DNA from: Amycolatopsis mongoliensis
GTDB taxonomy: Bacteria > Actinomycetota > Actinomycetes > Mycobacteriales > Pseudonocardiaceae
Direction of reading: 5' to 3'
Length of the DNA: 64,000 nt
NCBI RefSeq assembly: GCF_030285665.1
Contig: NZ_CP127295.1
Coordinates: forward strand, 9,734,001 to 9,798,000
The translations under genes and the position numbers were made by a program. A model generated the notes under the pieces. It did no database searches, was not told where the DNA came from, and saw nothing but the letters and a program-made list of their open reading frames with translations. Positions within the stretch are counted from its first letter, which is position 1. Every line of letters starts with the position of its first letter. Shown here one piece after another: positions 46,010-54,307 of this stretch.

Positions 46010-46731
46010 CGCGCGACCTCGGCGTTGCACCCCGCCAGCAGGCCGCGGTGGCTGGCCAGTTCGCTGAGGGCGACGATCACCTGGTCGATCGACAGTTCCG
46101 AGGTGTCGACGTGGACCGCGTCGTCGGCCGCGCGCAGCGGCGAGGCGGTGCGGGTGGAGTCGAGGTGGTCGCGGCGCTCGACGCTCGCCAGCGCATCGGC
46201 GACCGACAACTTCCGCCCGGCCGCGGTGTCCTGGGTGCTGCGGCGCGAGGCGCGGACATCGGCGGAGGCGGTCAGGTAGACCTTCAGCGGCGAGTCCGGC
46301 GCGACGACGGTGCCGATGTCCCGGCCCTCGACGACGATCCCGCCGATGCCGTCCAGGACCTCGTCGATGATCTGCCGCTGCCGGGCGACGAGCAGCTCAC
46401 GCACGTGGGGCACGGCCGAGACGGGCGAGACGGCCTTGGTGACCTCGGGACCGCGGATGTCGGTGGCGACGTCCTCGCCGGCCAGCCGGATCTCCAGCCG
46501 GTCGGGGCTGGTGCCGATGCCGAAGTCGGTCTTGTCGGCGAGCGCGGCGACGGCGGCCGAGTCGGCCGGGTCGACGCCGGCCCGCAGCACGGCGAGGGTG
46601 ACCATCCGGTACATGGCGCCGGTGTCGAGGTACCCGGCCCCGAGCCGCTGGGCGAGCTTGCGCGCGACGGTGGTCTTCCCGGTCCCCGACGGGCCGTCCA
46701 GCGCGACCACACCACGTAGGGCTCCCGTCAC
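46006..46731 (-). CDS. cmk: Cytidylate kinase
   Basis: A 241-residue kinase that phosphorylates CMP and dCMP. I chose GTG 46731, seven bases after AGGAG; another GTG two codons earlier overlaps that site. GPSGTGKTTVARKLA is the P-loop, YLDTGAMYRMVT the CMP-binding segment and VVEGRDIGTVVAPD the conserved middle motif. First gene of the cmk-plsC-der operon, coupled to the next by ATGA. Confidence 0.95.
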   Translation of the reverse strand: MTGALRGVVALDGPSGTGKTTVARKLAQRLGAGYLDTGAMYRMVTLAVLRAGVDPADSAAVAALADKTDFGIGTSPDRLEIRLAGEDVATDIRGPEVTKAVSPVSAVPHVRELLVARQRQIIDEVLDGIGGIVVEGRDIGTVVAPDSPLKVYLTASADVRASRRSTQDTAAGRKLSVADALASVERRDHLDSTRTASPLRAADDAVHVDTSELSIDQVIVALSELASHRGLLAGCNAEVAR

Positions 46732-46802
46732 CGGCACTCTCCTCGCGTTCTCGTCATCGTTCTCCGCCGGTGTCCATTCTGCCGGTCGGGCCGCGGAGGA
46801 GA

Positions 46803-47369
46803 TCAGTCGCCCCGCGCGCCGAAGCGGGCGACCACCAGCGCGAGCCGCTCGTCGCGGTTCTCCGGGGACAGCCGGTGCCCGCGGTCCAGCGTGATCAGGC
46901 CGTGCAGCGCGCCCCAGAAGACCTCGGCGAGGATCCCGGGCTCCCCCTCGCCCGCCACCGGCGCGACCACCGCGAGCAGCCCGTCGAAGGCGTCCTTCAT
47001 GACGTCCGGCGTGTCGTCCTGGGCGAACGGCAGATCGGAAGCCAGCGAGAACATGGCGTCGTAGAGCGCGGGCTTGGCGTCCGCGAAGGCCATGTACGCG
47101 GCCGCCACCCCCGCGATCCCGCTGTCGCGAGCGGCCGCCAATGCCGAGGCCAGCTCGGCGAAGCCCTCCAGCGCGGCCGCCGTCATGATCGCGTCCTTGC
47201 CGCCCGGGAAGTGGCTGTACAGCACCGGCTGGCTGTACTCGATGAGCGCCGCCAGCCGCCGGGTGGTGACGGCGTCCCAGCCCTCCGCTTCGGCGAGCTC
47301 CCGGGCCGCGGACACGATCCGCTGCCCGCGCTCGGTCCGGTCGCGCACTCGGCGCTGTCGCTGGGTCAT
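46803..47369 (-). CDS. TetR family transcriptional regulator
   Basis: A 188-residue regulator with HTH WDAVTTRRLAALIEYSQPVL and a WHG-type C-terminal domain (EVFWGALHGLITLDRG). Upstream, between it and the divergent DUF4267 gene, stand four CTAGC-type palindromes in 63 bases, so strong repression of both genes is likely. Confidence 0.93.
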   Translation of the reverse strand: MTQRQRRVRDRTERGQRIVSAARELAEAEGWDAVTTRRLAALIEYSQPVLYSHFPGGKDAIMTAAALEGFAELASALAAARDSGIAGVAAAYMAFADAKPALYDAMFSLASDLPFAQDDTPDVMKDAFDGLLAVVAPVAGEGEPGILAEVFWGALHGLITLDRGHRLSPENRDERLALVVARFGARGD

Positions 47370-47379
47370 GCGTCACATG

Positions 47380-47442
47380 CTAGCACCGCTAGACAAACTA
47401 GCGCCGCTAGGTTAGCGTTGCTAGCAATCCTAGCGATGCTAG
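47380..47442. promoter_or_regulatory. Four-copy operator array CTAGC-N3-GCTAG
   Basis: 13-base palindromes: CTAGCACCGCTAG (47380-47392), CTAGCGCCGCTAG (47398-47410), TTAGCGTTGCTAG (47412-47424) and CTAGCGATGCTAG (47430-47442), spaced 18, 14 and 18. CTAGCAATCCTAG (47421-47433) bridges the last two. They fill almost the entire gap between the TetR and DUF4267 genes. Confidence 0.85.
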
Positions 47443-47462
47443 AAAACTCTGGAGGGAACACC

Positions 47463-47831
47463 ATGGTCATCGCCGGCTACGTCCTCGTCGCGATCGTCGC
47501 GCTCGGCATCATCTACGTCGGCCTCAACTACCTCTTCGCGCCGGCGAAGATCGCCTCGGGCTTCGGCTTCACCGAGGTCCCCGAAAACGCCGAAAGCTTC
47601 CTCAACGTCAAGGGCGGCCGCGACATCGGAGCCGGCCTGATCCCGCTGGCGCTGATGATCTACGGCGACCCGCACGCGCTGGGCTGGGTCATCCTCACCG
47701 CGGCCGCGTGGCCCGTCTTCGACATGCTGATCGTCCTGCGCCACCGGGGAAAGAAGGCCATCGCCTTCGGAGTCCACGGCCTGACCGCCGTGGTGATGGT
47801 CGTCGCGGCGGCGTTGCTGCTGCTCGGCTGA
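47463..47831 (+). CDS. DUF4267 family small membrane protein
   Basis: A 122-residue protein with four hydrophobic segments covering most of its length; FNVKGGRD-like FLNVKGGRDIGAG between the first two is the family's conserved loop. GGAGGGA precedes the ATG. Function unknown. It is divergent from the TetR gene and lies just beyond the operator array, so it is probably the main target of that repressor. Confidence 0.87.
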   Translation: MVIAGYVLVAIVALGIIYVGLNYLFAPAKIASGFGFTEVPENAESFLNVKGGRDIGAGLIPLALMIYGDPHALGWVILTAAAWPVFDMLIVLRHRGKKAIAFGVHGLTAVVMVVAAALLLLG

Positions 47832-47867
47832 ACGTCGCGAATCGGACACGTGGGTTACGGTGGTTGG

Positions 47868-48350
47868 GTGAACGTCGAAGTAACTCCCCTGCCCGGCATC
47901 GGGGTCCGCAAGGACTTCGCCACCCGTACCGGCCGCCGCATCGGCGTCGTCACCCAGCGGGACGGCCACACCGAGCTCATCGTGTCCAAAGCGGACGACG
48001 CCGACGCCTGTGCCGCCTCGATCCCGCTGACCGCGGACGAGGCGGGGACGCTGGCCAACCTGCTCGGCGCACCGCAGCTGGTCGCCCAGCTCACCGAGGA
48101 ACACCGGGATCTGCCGGGCATCAGCACCCGGCAGCTGCCGATCAAGCCGTCCGGCCCGTTCGACGGCCGGACGCTCGGGGACACGGCGATGCGCACGCGC
48201 ACGGGGGTTTCGGTGGTCGCGGTGGCGCGGGCGGGGCAGGTGCACCCGTCGCCCACGCCCGACTTCACCCTCACCGGGGGCGATCTGCTGGTCGCGGTCG
48301 GCACGGGCGAGGGCCTGGAAGCCGCCGTCAAGATCCTGAAGTACGGCTGA
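47868..48350 (+). CDS. Regulatory (TrkA-C/RCK-like) subunit of a cation:proton antiporter
   Basis: A 160-residue soluble protein. GTG 47868 (VNVEVTPLPGIG) is preceded by TACGGT 6 bases upstream, suggesting a leaderless start. The N-terminal 70 residues are the family-typical GIGVRKDFATRTGRRIGVV stretch; residues 85-160 are a TrkA C-terminal ligand-binding domain ending TLTGGDLLVAVGTGEGL. It gates the antiporter encoded 7 bases downstream, probably in response to a nucleotide. Confidence 0.9.
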   Translation: MNVEVTPLPGIGVRKDFATRTGRRIGVVTQRDGHTELIVSKADDADACAASIPLTADEAGTLANLLGAPQLVAQLTEEHRDLPGISTRQLPIKPSGPFDGRTLGDTAMRTRTGVSVVAVARAGQVHPSPTPDFTLTGGDLLVAVGTGEGLEAAVKILKYG

Positions 48351-48357
48351 GCCCAGG

Positions 48358-49551
48358 ATGGACCACACCGCGCTGTCCCTGATCGAACTGGGGGCGGTCT
48401 TCTTCGTGCTGGGCGCTCTCGGGCGCCTGGCCGGGAAGATCGGCCTCTCCCCCATCCCGCTCTACCTGCTCGGCGGCCTCTGCTTCGGCTCGGGTGGGCT
48501 GATCCCGCTGACCGACATCGGCGGCTTCACCCACCTGGCCAGCGAAATCGGCGTCGTGCTGCTGCTCCTGCTGCTCGGCCTCGAGTATTCGGCGGCCGAG
48601 CTGTTCACCGGGCTGCGCCGGTCCTGGACGGCGGGCCTGCTCGACATCGTCCTCAACGCCGCCCCCGGCGCGGCCGTGGCGCTGCTGCTGGGCTGGGGCC
48701 CGGTCGGCGCGATGGTGATGGCGGGCGTCACGTACATCTCGTCGTCCGGGATCGTCGCGAAGGTCCTCGGCGACCTCGGCCGGCTCGGCAACCGCGAAAC
48801 GCCGGTGGTGCTGTCGATCCTCGTGTTCGAGGACCTGGTGATGGCGCTCTACCTGCCGATCCTGACGGCGGTGCTGGGCGGCGTGTCGCTCCTCGGCGGC
48901 ATGGAGGCCGTCGGGATCTCGCTGCTGGTGATCACCGTGGTGCTGGTGATCGCGCTGAAGTTCGGCCGGTACGTCTCGGCCGCCGTCGACAGCCCGGACC
49001 GCGAGGTGTTCCTGCTCAAGGTGCTCGGCGCGGCGCTGCTGGTGGCGGGGCTCGCGTCGGCGATGCAGGTGTCGGCCGCGGTCGGCGCGTTCCTGCTCGG
49101 CATCGCGATCTCGGGCTCGACGGCGGAGAACGCGACGCACCTGCTGGAGCCGCTGCGGGACCTGTTCGCCGCGGTGTTCTTCGTGGTGTTCGGGCTCAAC
49201 ACGAACCCGGCGTCGATCCCGCCGGTGCTCGGCTGGGCGGTGGTCCTGGCGGTGATCACGACGCTGACGAAGGTCGGCACGGGCTGGTGGGCGGCGCGCC
49301 GGCAGGGCATCGGGAAGATGGGCCGGGCGCGCGCCGGAGCGGCTTTGGTGGCCCGCGGCGAGTTCTCGATCGTGATCGCGGGCCTGGCGGTGACGGCGGG
49401 AGCGGTGGACGGCGAGCTGGCGGCGCTGGCAACGGCGTACGTGCTGCTGATGGCGATCCTGGGTCCGACGGCGGCGCGGGTCGTGGAGCCGATCGCCCGC
49501 GCACTGCAACGGAAGTCGGCCCCGAAGACCGCCCCGGCCGAGGCCAGTTAG
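48358..49551 (+). CDS. Cation:proton antiporter, CPA2 (KefB-like)
   Basis: A 397-residue membrane protein with about 12 hydrophobic segments. LSPIPLYLLGGL and the later LLLLLLGLEYSAAEL fit the CPA2 family, and ISSSGIVAKVLGDL with VLVFEDLVMALYL carries the conserved Glu-Asp of the transport site. It exchanges K+ or Na+ for protons. Cotranscribed with its regulatory subunit (7-base gap). A compound inverted repeat follows the stop. Confidence 0.92.
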   Translation: MDHTALSLIELGAVFFVLGALGRLAGKIGLSPIPLYLLGGLCFGSGGLIPLTDIGGFTHLASEIGVVLLLLLLGLEYSAAELFTGLRRSWTAGLLDIVLNAAPGAAVALLLGWGPVGAMVMAGVTYISSSGIVAKVLGDLGRLGNRETPVVLSILVFEDLVMALYLPILTAVLGGVSLLGGMEAVGISLLVITVVLVIALKFGRYVSAAVDSPDREVFLLKVLGAALLVAGLASAMQVSAAVGAFLLGIAISGSTAENATHLLEPLRDLFAAVFFVVFGLNTNPASIPPVLGWAVVLAVITTLTKVGTGWWAARRQGIGKMGRARAGAALVARGEFSIVIAGLAVTAGAVDGELAALATAYVLLMAILGPTAARVVEPIARALQRKSAPKTAPAEAS

Positions 49552-49562
49552 CGCCGGTCCCG

Positions 49563-49649
49563 AGCGCCCCAATGTGGCGTTGGTTGCGTCAGACGCACCC
49601 AATGTGGCGTTCGGTGCGTCTGACGCACCGAACGCCACATTGGGGCGCT
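49563..49649. repeat. Compound inverted repeat between convergent genes
   Basis: Inner palindrome 49598-49644: 23-base arms around a single T. Outer arm AGCGCCCCAATGTGGCGTT (49563-49581) repeats the first part of the inner left arm and also pairs exactly with 49631-49649, so two stem-loops compete. It fills the gap between the antiporter stop and the S15 peptidase stop and probably terminates in both directions. Confidence 0.8.
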
Positions 49650-49653
49650 GGGG

Positions 49654-51495
49654 TCAGCGCAAGTCGGCTCGGCCCGATGACGGCACGTGGGCACCGTTCT
49701 CGAGGCTCGGGTGGGTCGACGCCGCCGGGGCGACCCCGGCCAGCGGGACCGACACCGAGGTCTTCGCCAGGTCCAGCGTCACCCGGCCCGGCTGGGCCGG
49801 TCCGCGGATGAAACTGCCGTCCGTGCCGCCGATGATCAGCGCCAGCGCGTGCCCCTTCGGCACGACGTGGTCGGTCGAAGCCAGGTCGAACGTCATCGTG
49901 TACGCCGTGCCCGGGGTCAGGACCTGTTCCTGGGTCAGGGAAGCGTAGTTCGCGAGATCCGCCCAGCCGCGGCTGAGGATCGTGTAGCTCACCTTCTTCG
50001 GATCCGCCGTGGCGATCTTGTAGCAGGCGTCGTCGCCCGTCGCCGACGAGCCCCAGCAGTTCTCCGTGGTGCCCGTCTTGATTCCTTCGCCACTGCCCGC
50101 GAAATTGCGGATCGTCGCGGCGCCGAGGTCCACGAGCAGCGCCGACAGCCGGGCCGACGCGGTGCTCGGCGTGGCCGTGACCGTGATCTTCGACGTGCCG
50201 GACACCTGCAGGTCCGACGCCAGTGTCCCGGTCGCGTAGGTCAGCGCCGCGCTGCCGGGGTTGGTCACCCAGGTGTCCTCGCCGAGGTTCGGGTTGTCGG
50301 TGAACGACGCCGTCCCGGACGCCGGCGAGGTGCCCAGCCTGCCGGACGCGCCCGGTCGCAACGTCGTCGTCACCGCGTTCGACGCCGGGTACGCGCTCTG
50401 GTCCACCCACTGGTCCGGCTGCCGCTCGACGCTCGCCTGCGGCCCGTTCTGGACGCCGTTGTCGATCCCGAGCAGATAGTGGTCGAACCACCGGTGCAAC
50501 AGGTCGACCCAGTCGGCGCGGCGGTAGTCGAAGGGGTCGACGTGCCCGGTCTGCGACAGCCAGATCTTCTTCTCGACGTTCAGCCCGCTCCACCACTGTC
50601 CGAAGTGGATGGTCTTGACGTTCAGGTCGTTGACGCCGTGGGAAAGCAGCACGCTGGCCCGCACGTCCCCCGCGTGCGTGACGTAGTCCCGGTCCGCCCA
50701 CAACGGCCCGTAGTCGCCGTTGGCCGTCGCGCCCTGCGTCAGGACCTGGTTCTGCGCCGAGCAGTTCTGCCCGCTGTTGCGCGCCTCGACGGTCTGCGCG
50801 AGCCCCGCCGGGTTGAAGCCGAAGGTCGCGCCGTCGGAACGGTAGTAGTCGTACCAGGAGCTGATCGCCGAGATCGGCACGATCGTCTTCAGCCCGTCGA
50901 CGCCGGTCGCCGCGACACCGTTGGCGATCGTGCCGTCGTAGGACTTCCCGATCATCCCGACGTTCCCGGTGCTCCAGCCCGCGGTCACCGCGCTGCCGCC
51001 GGTCTTGGCGCTGTAGCCGGTCGCACGCCCGTTGAGCCAGTCGACGACCTTGCGCGCCGAGTCGACGTCCGACGCGCCGCCGACGTCCGCGCAGCCGGCC
51101 GAGCGGTTCGTCCCGGCCAGGTCGACGAGCACCACGGCGTACCCGCGCGGCACGAAGTAGTTGTCGTAGAACAGCGGGAACTTCACCGGTTTTCCGGCGC
51201 TGTCGTACGTCTTGAGCTCGCTCTCGTTGCCGCGCCCGCAGCACGAGTAGTACGGGCTCGCGTCCATGATCACCGGCACCCGCGAAGTGGCTTCACTCGG
51301 CCGCACGATGTCGGCGGCGACGCGGTCGGAGCGGCCGTCGCCGTCGCCGTCGTGGCCGATGTCGACCCAGACGGTTTCGCGGATCGCTTTCGCGTAGTCG
51401 TAGACCGGCTCACTCGCCCGGGGCGCCGCGGCGGCCGGAGCCACCGCACCGGACAGGAGCACCGCGAGGACCCCGCACACCACCCCGAGTCGCAT
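49654..51495 (-). CDS. Secreted Xaa-Pro dipeptidyl-peptidase (S15-like)
   Basis: A 613-residue exported hydrolase. I chose ATG 51495 (MRLGVVCGVLA); TAGCGT ends 7 bases upstream, suggesting a leaderless start. A signal peptide (1-25) is followed by a calcium-loop-like HDGDGDGRSD (48-57). The alpha/beta-hydrolase core has nucleophile S185 in GKSYDG, a Asp in HGVNDLNV and a His in QTGHVDPFD; the C-terminal jelly-roll is typical of S15 and cocaine-esterase relatives. It would release X-Pro dipeptides from peptides outside the cell. Confidence 0.9.
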   Translation of the reverse strand: MRLGVVCGVLAVLLSGAVAPAAAAPRASEPVYDYAKAIRETVWVDIGHDGDGDGRSDRVAADIVRPSEATSRVPVIMDASPYYSCCGRGNESELKTYDSAGKPVKFPLFYDNYFVPRGYAVVLVDLAGTNRSAGCADVGGASDVDSARKVVDWLNGRATGYSAKTGGSAVTAGWSTGNVGMIGKSYDGTIANGVAATGVDGLKTIVPISAISSWYDYYRSDGATFGFNPAGLAQTVEARNSGQNCSAQNQVLTQGATANGDYGPLWADRDYVTHAGDVRASVLLSHGVNDLNVKTIHFGQWWSGLNVEKKIWLSQTGHVDPFDYRRADWVDLLHRWFDHYLLGIDNGVQNGPQASVERQPDQWVDQSAYPASNAVTTTLRPGASGRLGTSPASGTASFTDNPNLGEDTWVTNPGSAALTYATGTLASDLQVSGTSKITVTATPSTASARLSALLVDLGAATIRNFAGSGEGIKTGTTENCWGSSATGDDACYKIATADPKKVSYTILSRGWADLANYASLTQEQVLTPGTAYTMTFDLASTDHVVPKGHALALIIGGTDGSFIRGPAQPGRVTLDLAKTSVSVPLAGVAPAASTHPSLENGAHVPSSGRADLR

Positions 51496-51563
51496 GCCCG
51501 TCACGCTAGCGAGCCGGCGCCGATCACCGCCACGGCGGAAAGTCGGGGGTACGGTGAGCGATC

Positions 51564-52382
51564 GTGACGGAGTCCCTGCCCGCGGTGAGCCGCACGGCTG
51601 TCGGCGTCGCCGCGCTGCGCGCCTACGAAAGCAGCCGCCCGGACCGGCTGTTCGACGACCCGTACGCGGCCGCCTTCTTCGAAGCGGGCCGCTCGGCGCT
51701 CCCCGACCTGGACCGCGGCAGCAAGCAGGCGGGCCTGGGCGCCCTGATGTACCCGCAGGTCGTGATCCGGACCCGGTTCTTCGACGACTACCTGCTCGGC
51801 GCCGGCTGCGCGCAGGTCGTGCTCCTCGCGGCCGGGCTCGACGCGCGGGCGTTCCGGCTGGCCTGGCCGCCGGGCACCCGGCTGTTCGAGCTCGACCTGC
51901 CGGACGTGCTGGCGTTCAAGGACGACGTGCTCGCCGCGCGGGGCGCGACACCGGCGTGCGAGCGGATCGTCGTGCGCGCCGACCTGCGGGAGGACTGGGC
52001 CACGGCGCTGCGCGAAGCGGGGTTCGATCCCGCCGTGCCGACGGCGTGGCTGGCCGAGGGGCTGTTGATCTACCTGACGTACGAGGAGGCTTCCCGGCTC
52101 CTGACCACCGTGGGCGAGCTGTCCGCACCGGGCAGCAGGGTGTCGTTCGAGCACCGGCCGGGCGACGCGCCGGACAGCCTCGTCTCGCGCGCCCGCGCGA
52201 CCGAAGACGGCGAGCACGTCACCGCCCTGTGGCGCGGCGGCCTGCGGGACACCGCGCCGGAGTGGCTGGCCGCCCACGGCTGGGAGCCGTCGACGGTCAC
52301 CCGTGCCGAGCTGGCCACCGCCTACGGCCGGCCGTCGGACGGCGACGCCACCGCCGGCGGGTTCGTCACCGCCGTGCGGTGA
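51564..52382 (+). CDS. LCM/TIGR00027-type SAM-dependent methyltransferase
   Basis: A 272-residue methyltransferase starting at GTG 51564 (VTESLPAVSRTAVGVA), with TACGGT 8 bases upstream. R-x-R-FFDDYL and VLLAAGLDARAFRL are the family's SAM-binding stretch, and FELDLPDVLAFK plus AEGLLIYLTYEEASRL follow. Members often act on small polyketide or fatty acyl carboxyls; the substrate is unknown. The stop codon lies in a hairpin shared with the convergent gene. Confidence 0.9.
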   Translation: MTESLPAVSRTAVGVAALRAYESSRPDRLFDDPYAAAFFEAGRSALPDLDRGSKQAGLGALMYPQVVIRTRFFDDYLLGAGCAQVVLLAAGLDARAFRLAWPPGTRLFELDLPDVLAFKDDVLAARGATPACERIVVRADLREDWATALREAGFDPAVPTAWLAEGLLIYLTYEEASRLLTTVGELSAPGSRVSFEHRPGDAPDSLVSRARATEDGEHVTALWRGGLRDTAPEWLAAHGWEPSTVTRAELATAYGRPSDGDATAGGFVTAVR

Positions 52383-52410
52383 CACCCGGATCCCCGAAGA
52401 GCGGGTGTCA
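52380..52410. terminator. Shared hairpin containing both convergent stop codons
   Basis: TGACACCCG (52380-52388) pairs with CGGGTGTCA (52402-52410) around 13 bases. The first three bases are the methyltransferase stop; the last three, read on the other strand, are the pseudouridine synthase stop. One structure serves both transcripts. Confidence 0.7.
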
Positions 52411-53160
52411 GAGCTCGACGTTGCGGTAGAGCGCGCCGACCTCGCCCTTGGTCAGCCGCCGGATCGAGCCGACGCGCTGGTTGCCGAGCTGGACGTCGCC
52501 GACCGCCGTGCGGACCAGCTTGAGCACCGGGTGCCCGGTGTCCTTGAGCAGGCGGCGCACGATGTGCTTCTTGCCCTCGTGGATGACCAGCTCCACCAGC
52601 GACTTGCCGGAGTGCATGTCCTTCACCCGGAACTGGTCGACCTTGATGATGCCGTCCGGCAGCTCCCAGCCGTTGCGCAGCTCCTTTCCGAGCCCGCGCG
52701 GCACGAGGCCGTCGACCTCGGCGAGGTAGGTCTTGAGCACCCGGTAGGACGGGTGCATCAGCCGGTGCCCGAGGTCGCCGTCGTTGGTGAGCAGCAGCAG
52801 GCCCTCGGTGTTCTCGTCGAGCCGGCCGACGTGCACGACGCCGGGGGTCTCCTCGTAGCGGCCGGCCAGGTAGTCGCCGACGCACGGACGGCCGCGGTCG
52901 TCCGACATGGTCGAGTGCACGCCCTTGGGCTTGTTCAGGGCGAGGTAGATCAGGTCGTCGCGCAGGTTCACGCGGGTGCCGTCGACGTGGATGATCGCCT
53001 CGTCCGGGTGCACCCGGCGGCCCAGCTCGGTGACGACCTCCCCGTTCACCTCGACCCGGCCGGCCGCGATCAGGTCCTCCGCCGCACGCCGGGAGGCGAC
53101 CCCGGCCTGCGACAGCACCTTCTGCAGCCGGATGCCGTCGGGGTGTTCACTGGATGTCAT
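52408..53160 (-). CDS. Ribosomal large-subunit pseudouridine synthase (RluB/RsuA family)
   Basis: A 250-residue enzyme. An N-terminal S4 RNA-binding domain (IRLQKVLSQAGVASRRAAE) precedes the catalytic domain with nucleophilic Asp in GRLDENTEGLLLLTNDG and the late VIHEGKKHIVRR. It converts uridine to pseudouridine in 23S (or 16S) rRNA. Its start overlaps the 3' end of scpB by 14 bases, part of the parA-scpA-scpB operon. Confidence 0.94.
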   Translation of the reverse strand: MTSSEHPDGIRLQKVLSQAGVASRRAAEDLIAAGRVEVNGEVVTELGRRVHPDEAIIHVDGTRVNLRDDLIYLALNKPKGVHSTMSDDRGRPCVGDYLAGRYEETPGVVHVGRLDENTEGLLLLTNDGDLGHRLMHPSYRVLKTYLAEVDGLVPRGLGKELRNGWELPDGIIKVDQFRVKDMHSGKSLVELVIHEGKKHIVRRLLKDTGHPVLKLVRTAVGDVQLGNQRVGSIRRLTKGEVGALYRNVEL

Positions 53161-54307
53161 CGATGGTGTCCACTTCGGGTAGCAACGGAGCGATGGCCGG
53201 CAGGTCGTTCAGTGACGACAGCCCCAGTCGCTCCAGGAACAGCTCGGTCGTCACGTACAGCGTCCCGGTCGTCTCGGGGTCGGTTCCCATCTCTTCGATG
53301 AGGCCGCGCGCGAGCAGCGTCCGGATCACGCCGTCCACGTTCACGCCGCGCACCGCGGCGACCCTGGCACGGGTCACCGGCTGCCGGTACGCGATCACGG
53401 CGAGGCTCTCCAGCGCGGCCCGGGTCAGCTTCGACCGCTGGCCGTCCAACAGGAGCTTCTCCACGAACGGGGCGTAGACGTCTCTAGTGTAGAACCGCCA
53501 CCCTTCGCCGACGCGGCGCAGGTCGATCCCGCTGGCCCGATCGGTGAACTTCTGCGCCATGGTGCGGAGGGCGACGACGATCCGCGCCCGGGGCTGACCG
53601 ACGGTATCGGCGAGCGATTCCTCGCTGGCGGGCGAGTCGACGACGAGCAGGAGAGCTTCGAGCGCGGCTTCGAGCGCCTCGTCGGAGCTGACGTCGGGCA
53701 GGGAGTCGGCATCCCCGGCGGCGACGAGATCGGACTCGGGATCGGCGGGGCGGAGGTCGGCCGGCTCGGCGGCGGCAGCCTCGGCCTCGGGCTCGGCGGC
53801 GGCTTCCGCGGGCTCGGCCGGCTCGGCGGCGGCAGCCTCGGCCTCGGGCTCGGCGGCGGCTTCCGCGGGCTCGGCCGGCTCAGCGGCGACGGCATCGGGG
53901 TCGGGCTCGGCGGCCGTCTCCGCGGGTTCGCCCGGCTCGGCAGTGACGGCTTCCGCGGGCTCGACCGGCTCGGCAGCGGCGGCCTCGGGCTCGCCCGGCT
54001 CGGCACTGATGGCTTCCGCGGGCTCAGCCTCAGACTCGGTCGGCTCAGCGACAGCATCAGCCTCGGCGGCCGTGTCCGCGGCTTCGTCCGGCTCGGCGGC
54101 GACGGGGTCTTCCTCCGCGTGAGCCTCTTCGACCGAAGCCTCCTCGGCCGAAGCTTCAGCCGTCTCGGCCACCGTCTCCACGCCCAGCGGCTCCACCGGC
54201 TCGCCGTCCTCGGTCACCGGCTCGCCGGACAGCGCCTCTTCCAGCGCCAGTTCCGCCGCCGTCGCCGATGGTTCGGCGGCCGGCCGCTCGTTGTCTTCGG
54301 GGCTCAC
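53147..54307 (-). CDS. scpB: Segregation and condensation protein B with long acidic extension
   Basis: A 386-residue protein. The C-terminal 185 residues are the normal ScpB with paired winged helices (ALEALLLVVDSPASEESLA; VAAVRGVNVDGVIRTLLARG). The first 200 residues are an added Glu/Ala/Pro segment with EPAEPAEAAAEPEAEAA tandem repeats, probably disordered. ScpB forms the SMC-ScpAB condensin ring that compacts and separates chromosomes. ATG overlaps the scpA stop (ATGA). The repeat is encoded by a 57-base direct repeat. Confidence 0.94.
   Translation of the reverse strand: MSPEDNERPAAEPSATAAELALEEALSGEPVTEDGEPVEPLGVETVAETAEASAEEASVEEAHAEEDPVAAEPDEAADTAAEADAVAEPTESEAEPAEAISAEPGEPEAAAAEPVEPAEAVTAEPGEPAETAAEPDPDAVAAEPAEPAEAAAEPEAEAAAAEPAEPAEAAAEPEAEAAAAEPADLRPADPESDLVAAGDADSLPDVSSDEALEAALEALLLVVDSPASEESLADTVGQPRARIVVALRTMAQKFTDRASGIDLRRVGEGWRFYTRDVYAPFVEKLLLDGQRSKLTRAALESLAVIAYRQPVTRARVAAVRGVNVDGVIRTLLARGLIEEMGTDPETTGTLYVTTELFLERLGLSSLNDLPAIAPLLPEVDTIDDIQ
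53761..53880. repeat. 57-base tandem repeat inside scpB
   Basis: CCGGCTCGGCGGCGGCAGCC starts at 53761 and recurs exactly at 53818; each unit encodes 19 residues, two full copies plus a degenerate flank. The identity at DNA level suggests recent expansion by slippage or unequal crossing-over. Confidence 0.85.

Noticed and set aside
53761..53880. Frameshift or assembly error in scpB
   Set aside because: The repeat is an exact multiple of three and keeps one continuous frame from a coupled start to the ScpB core.
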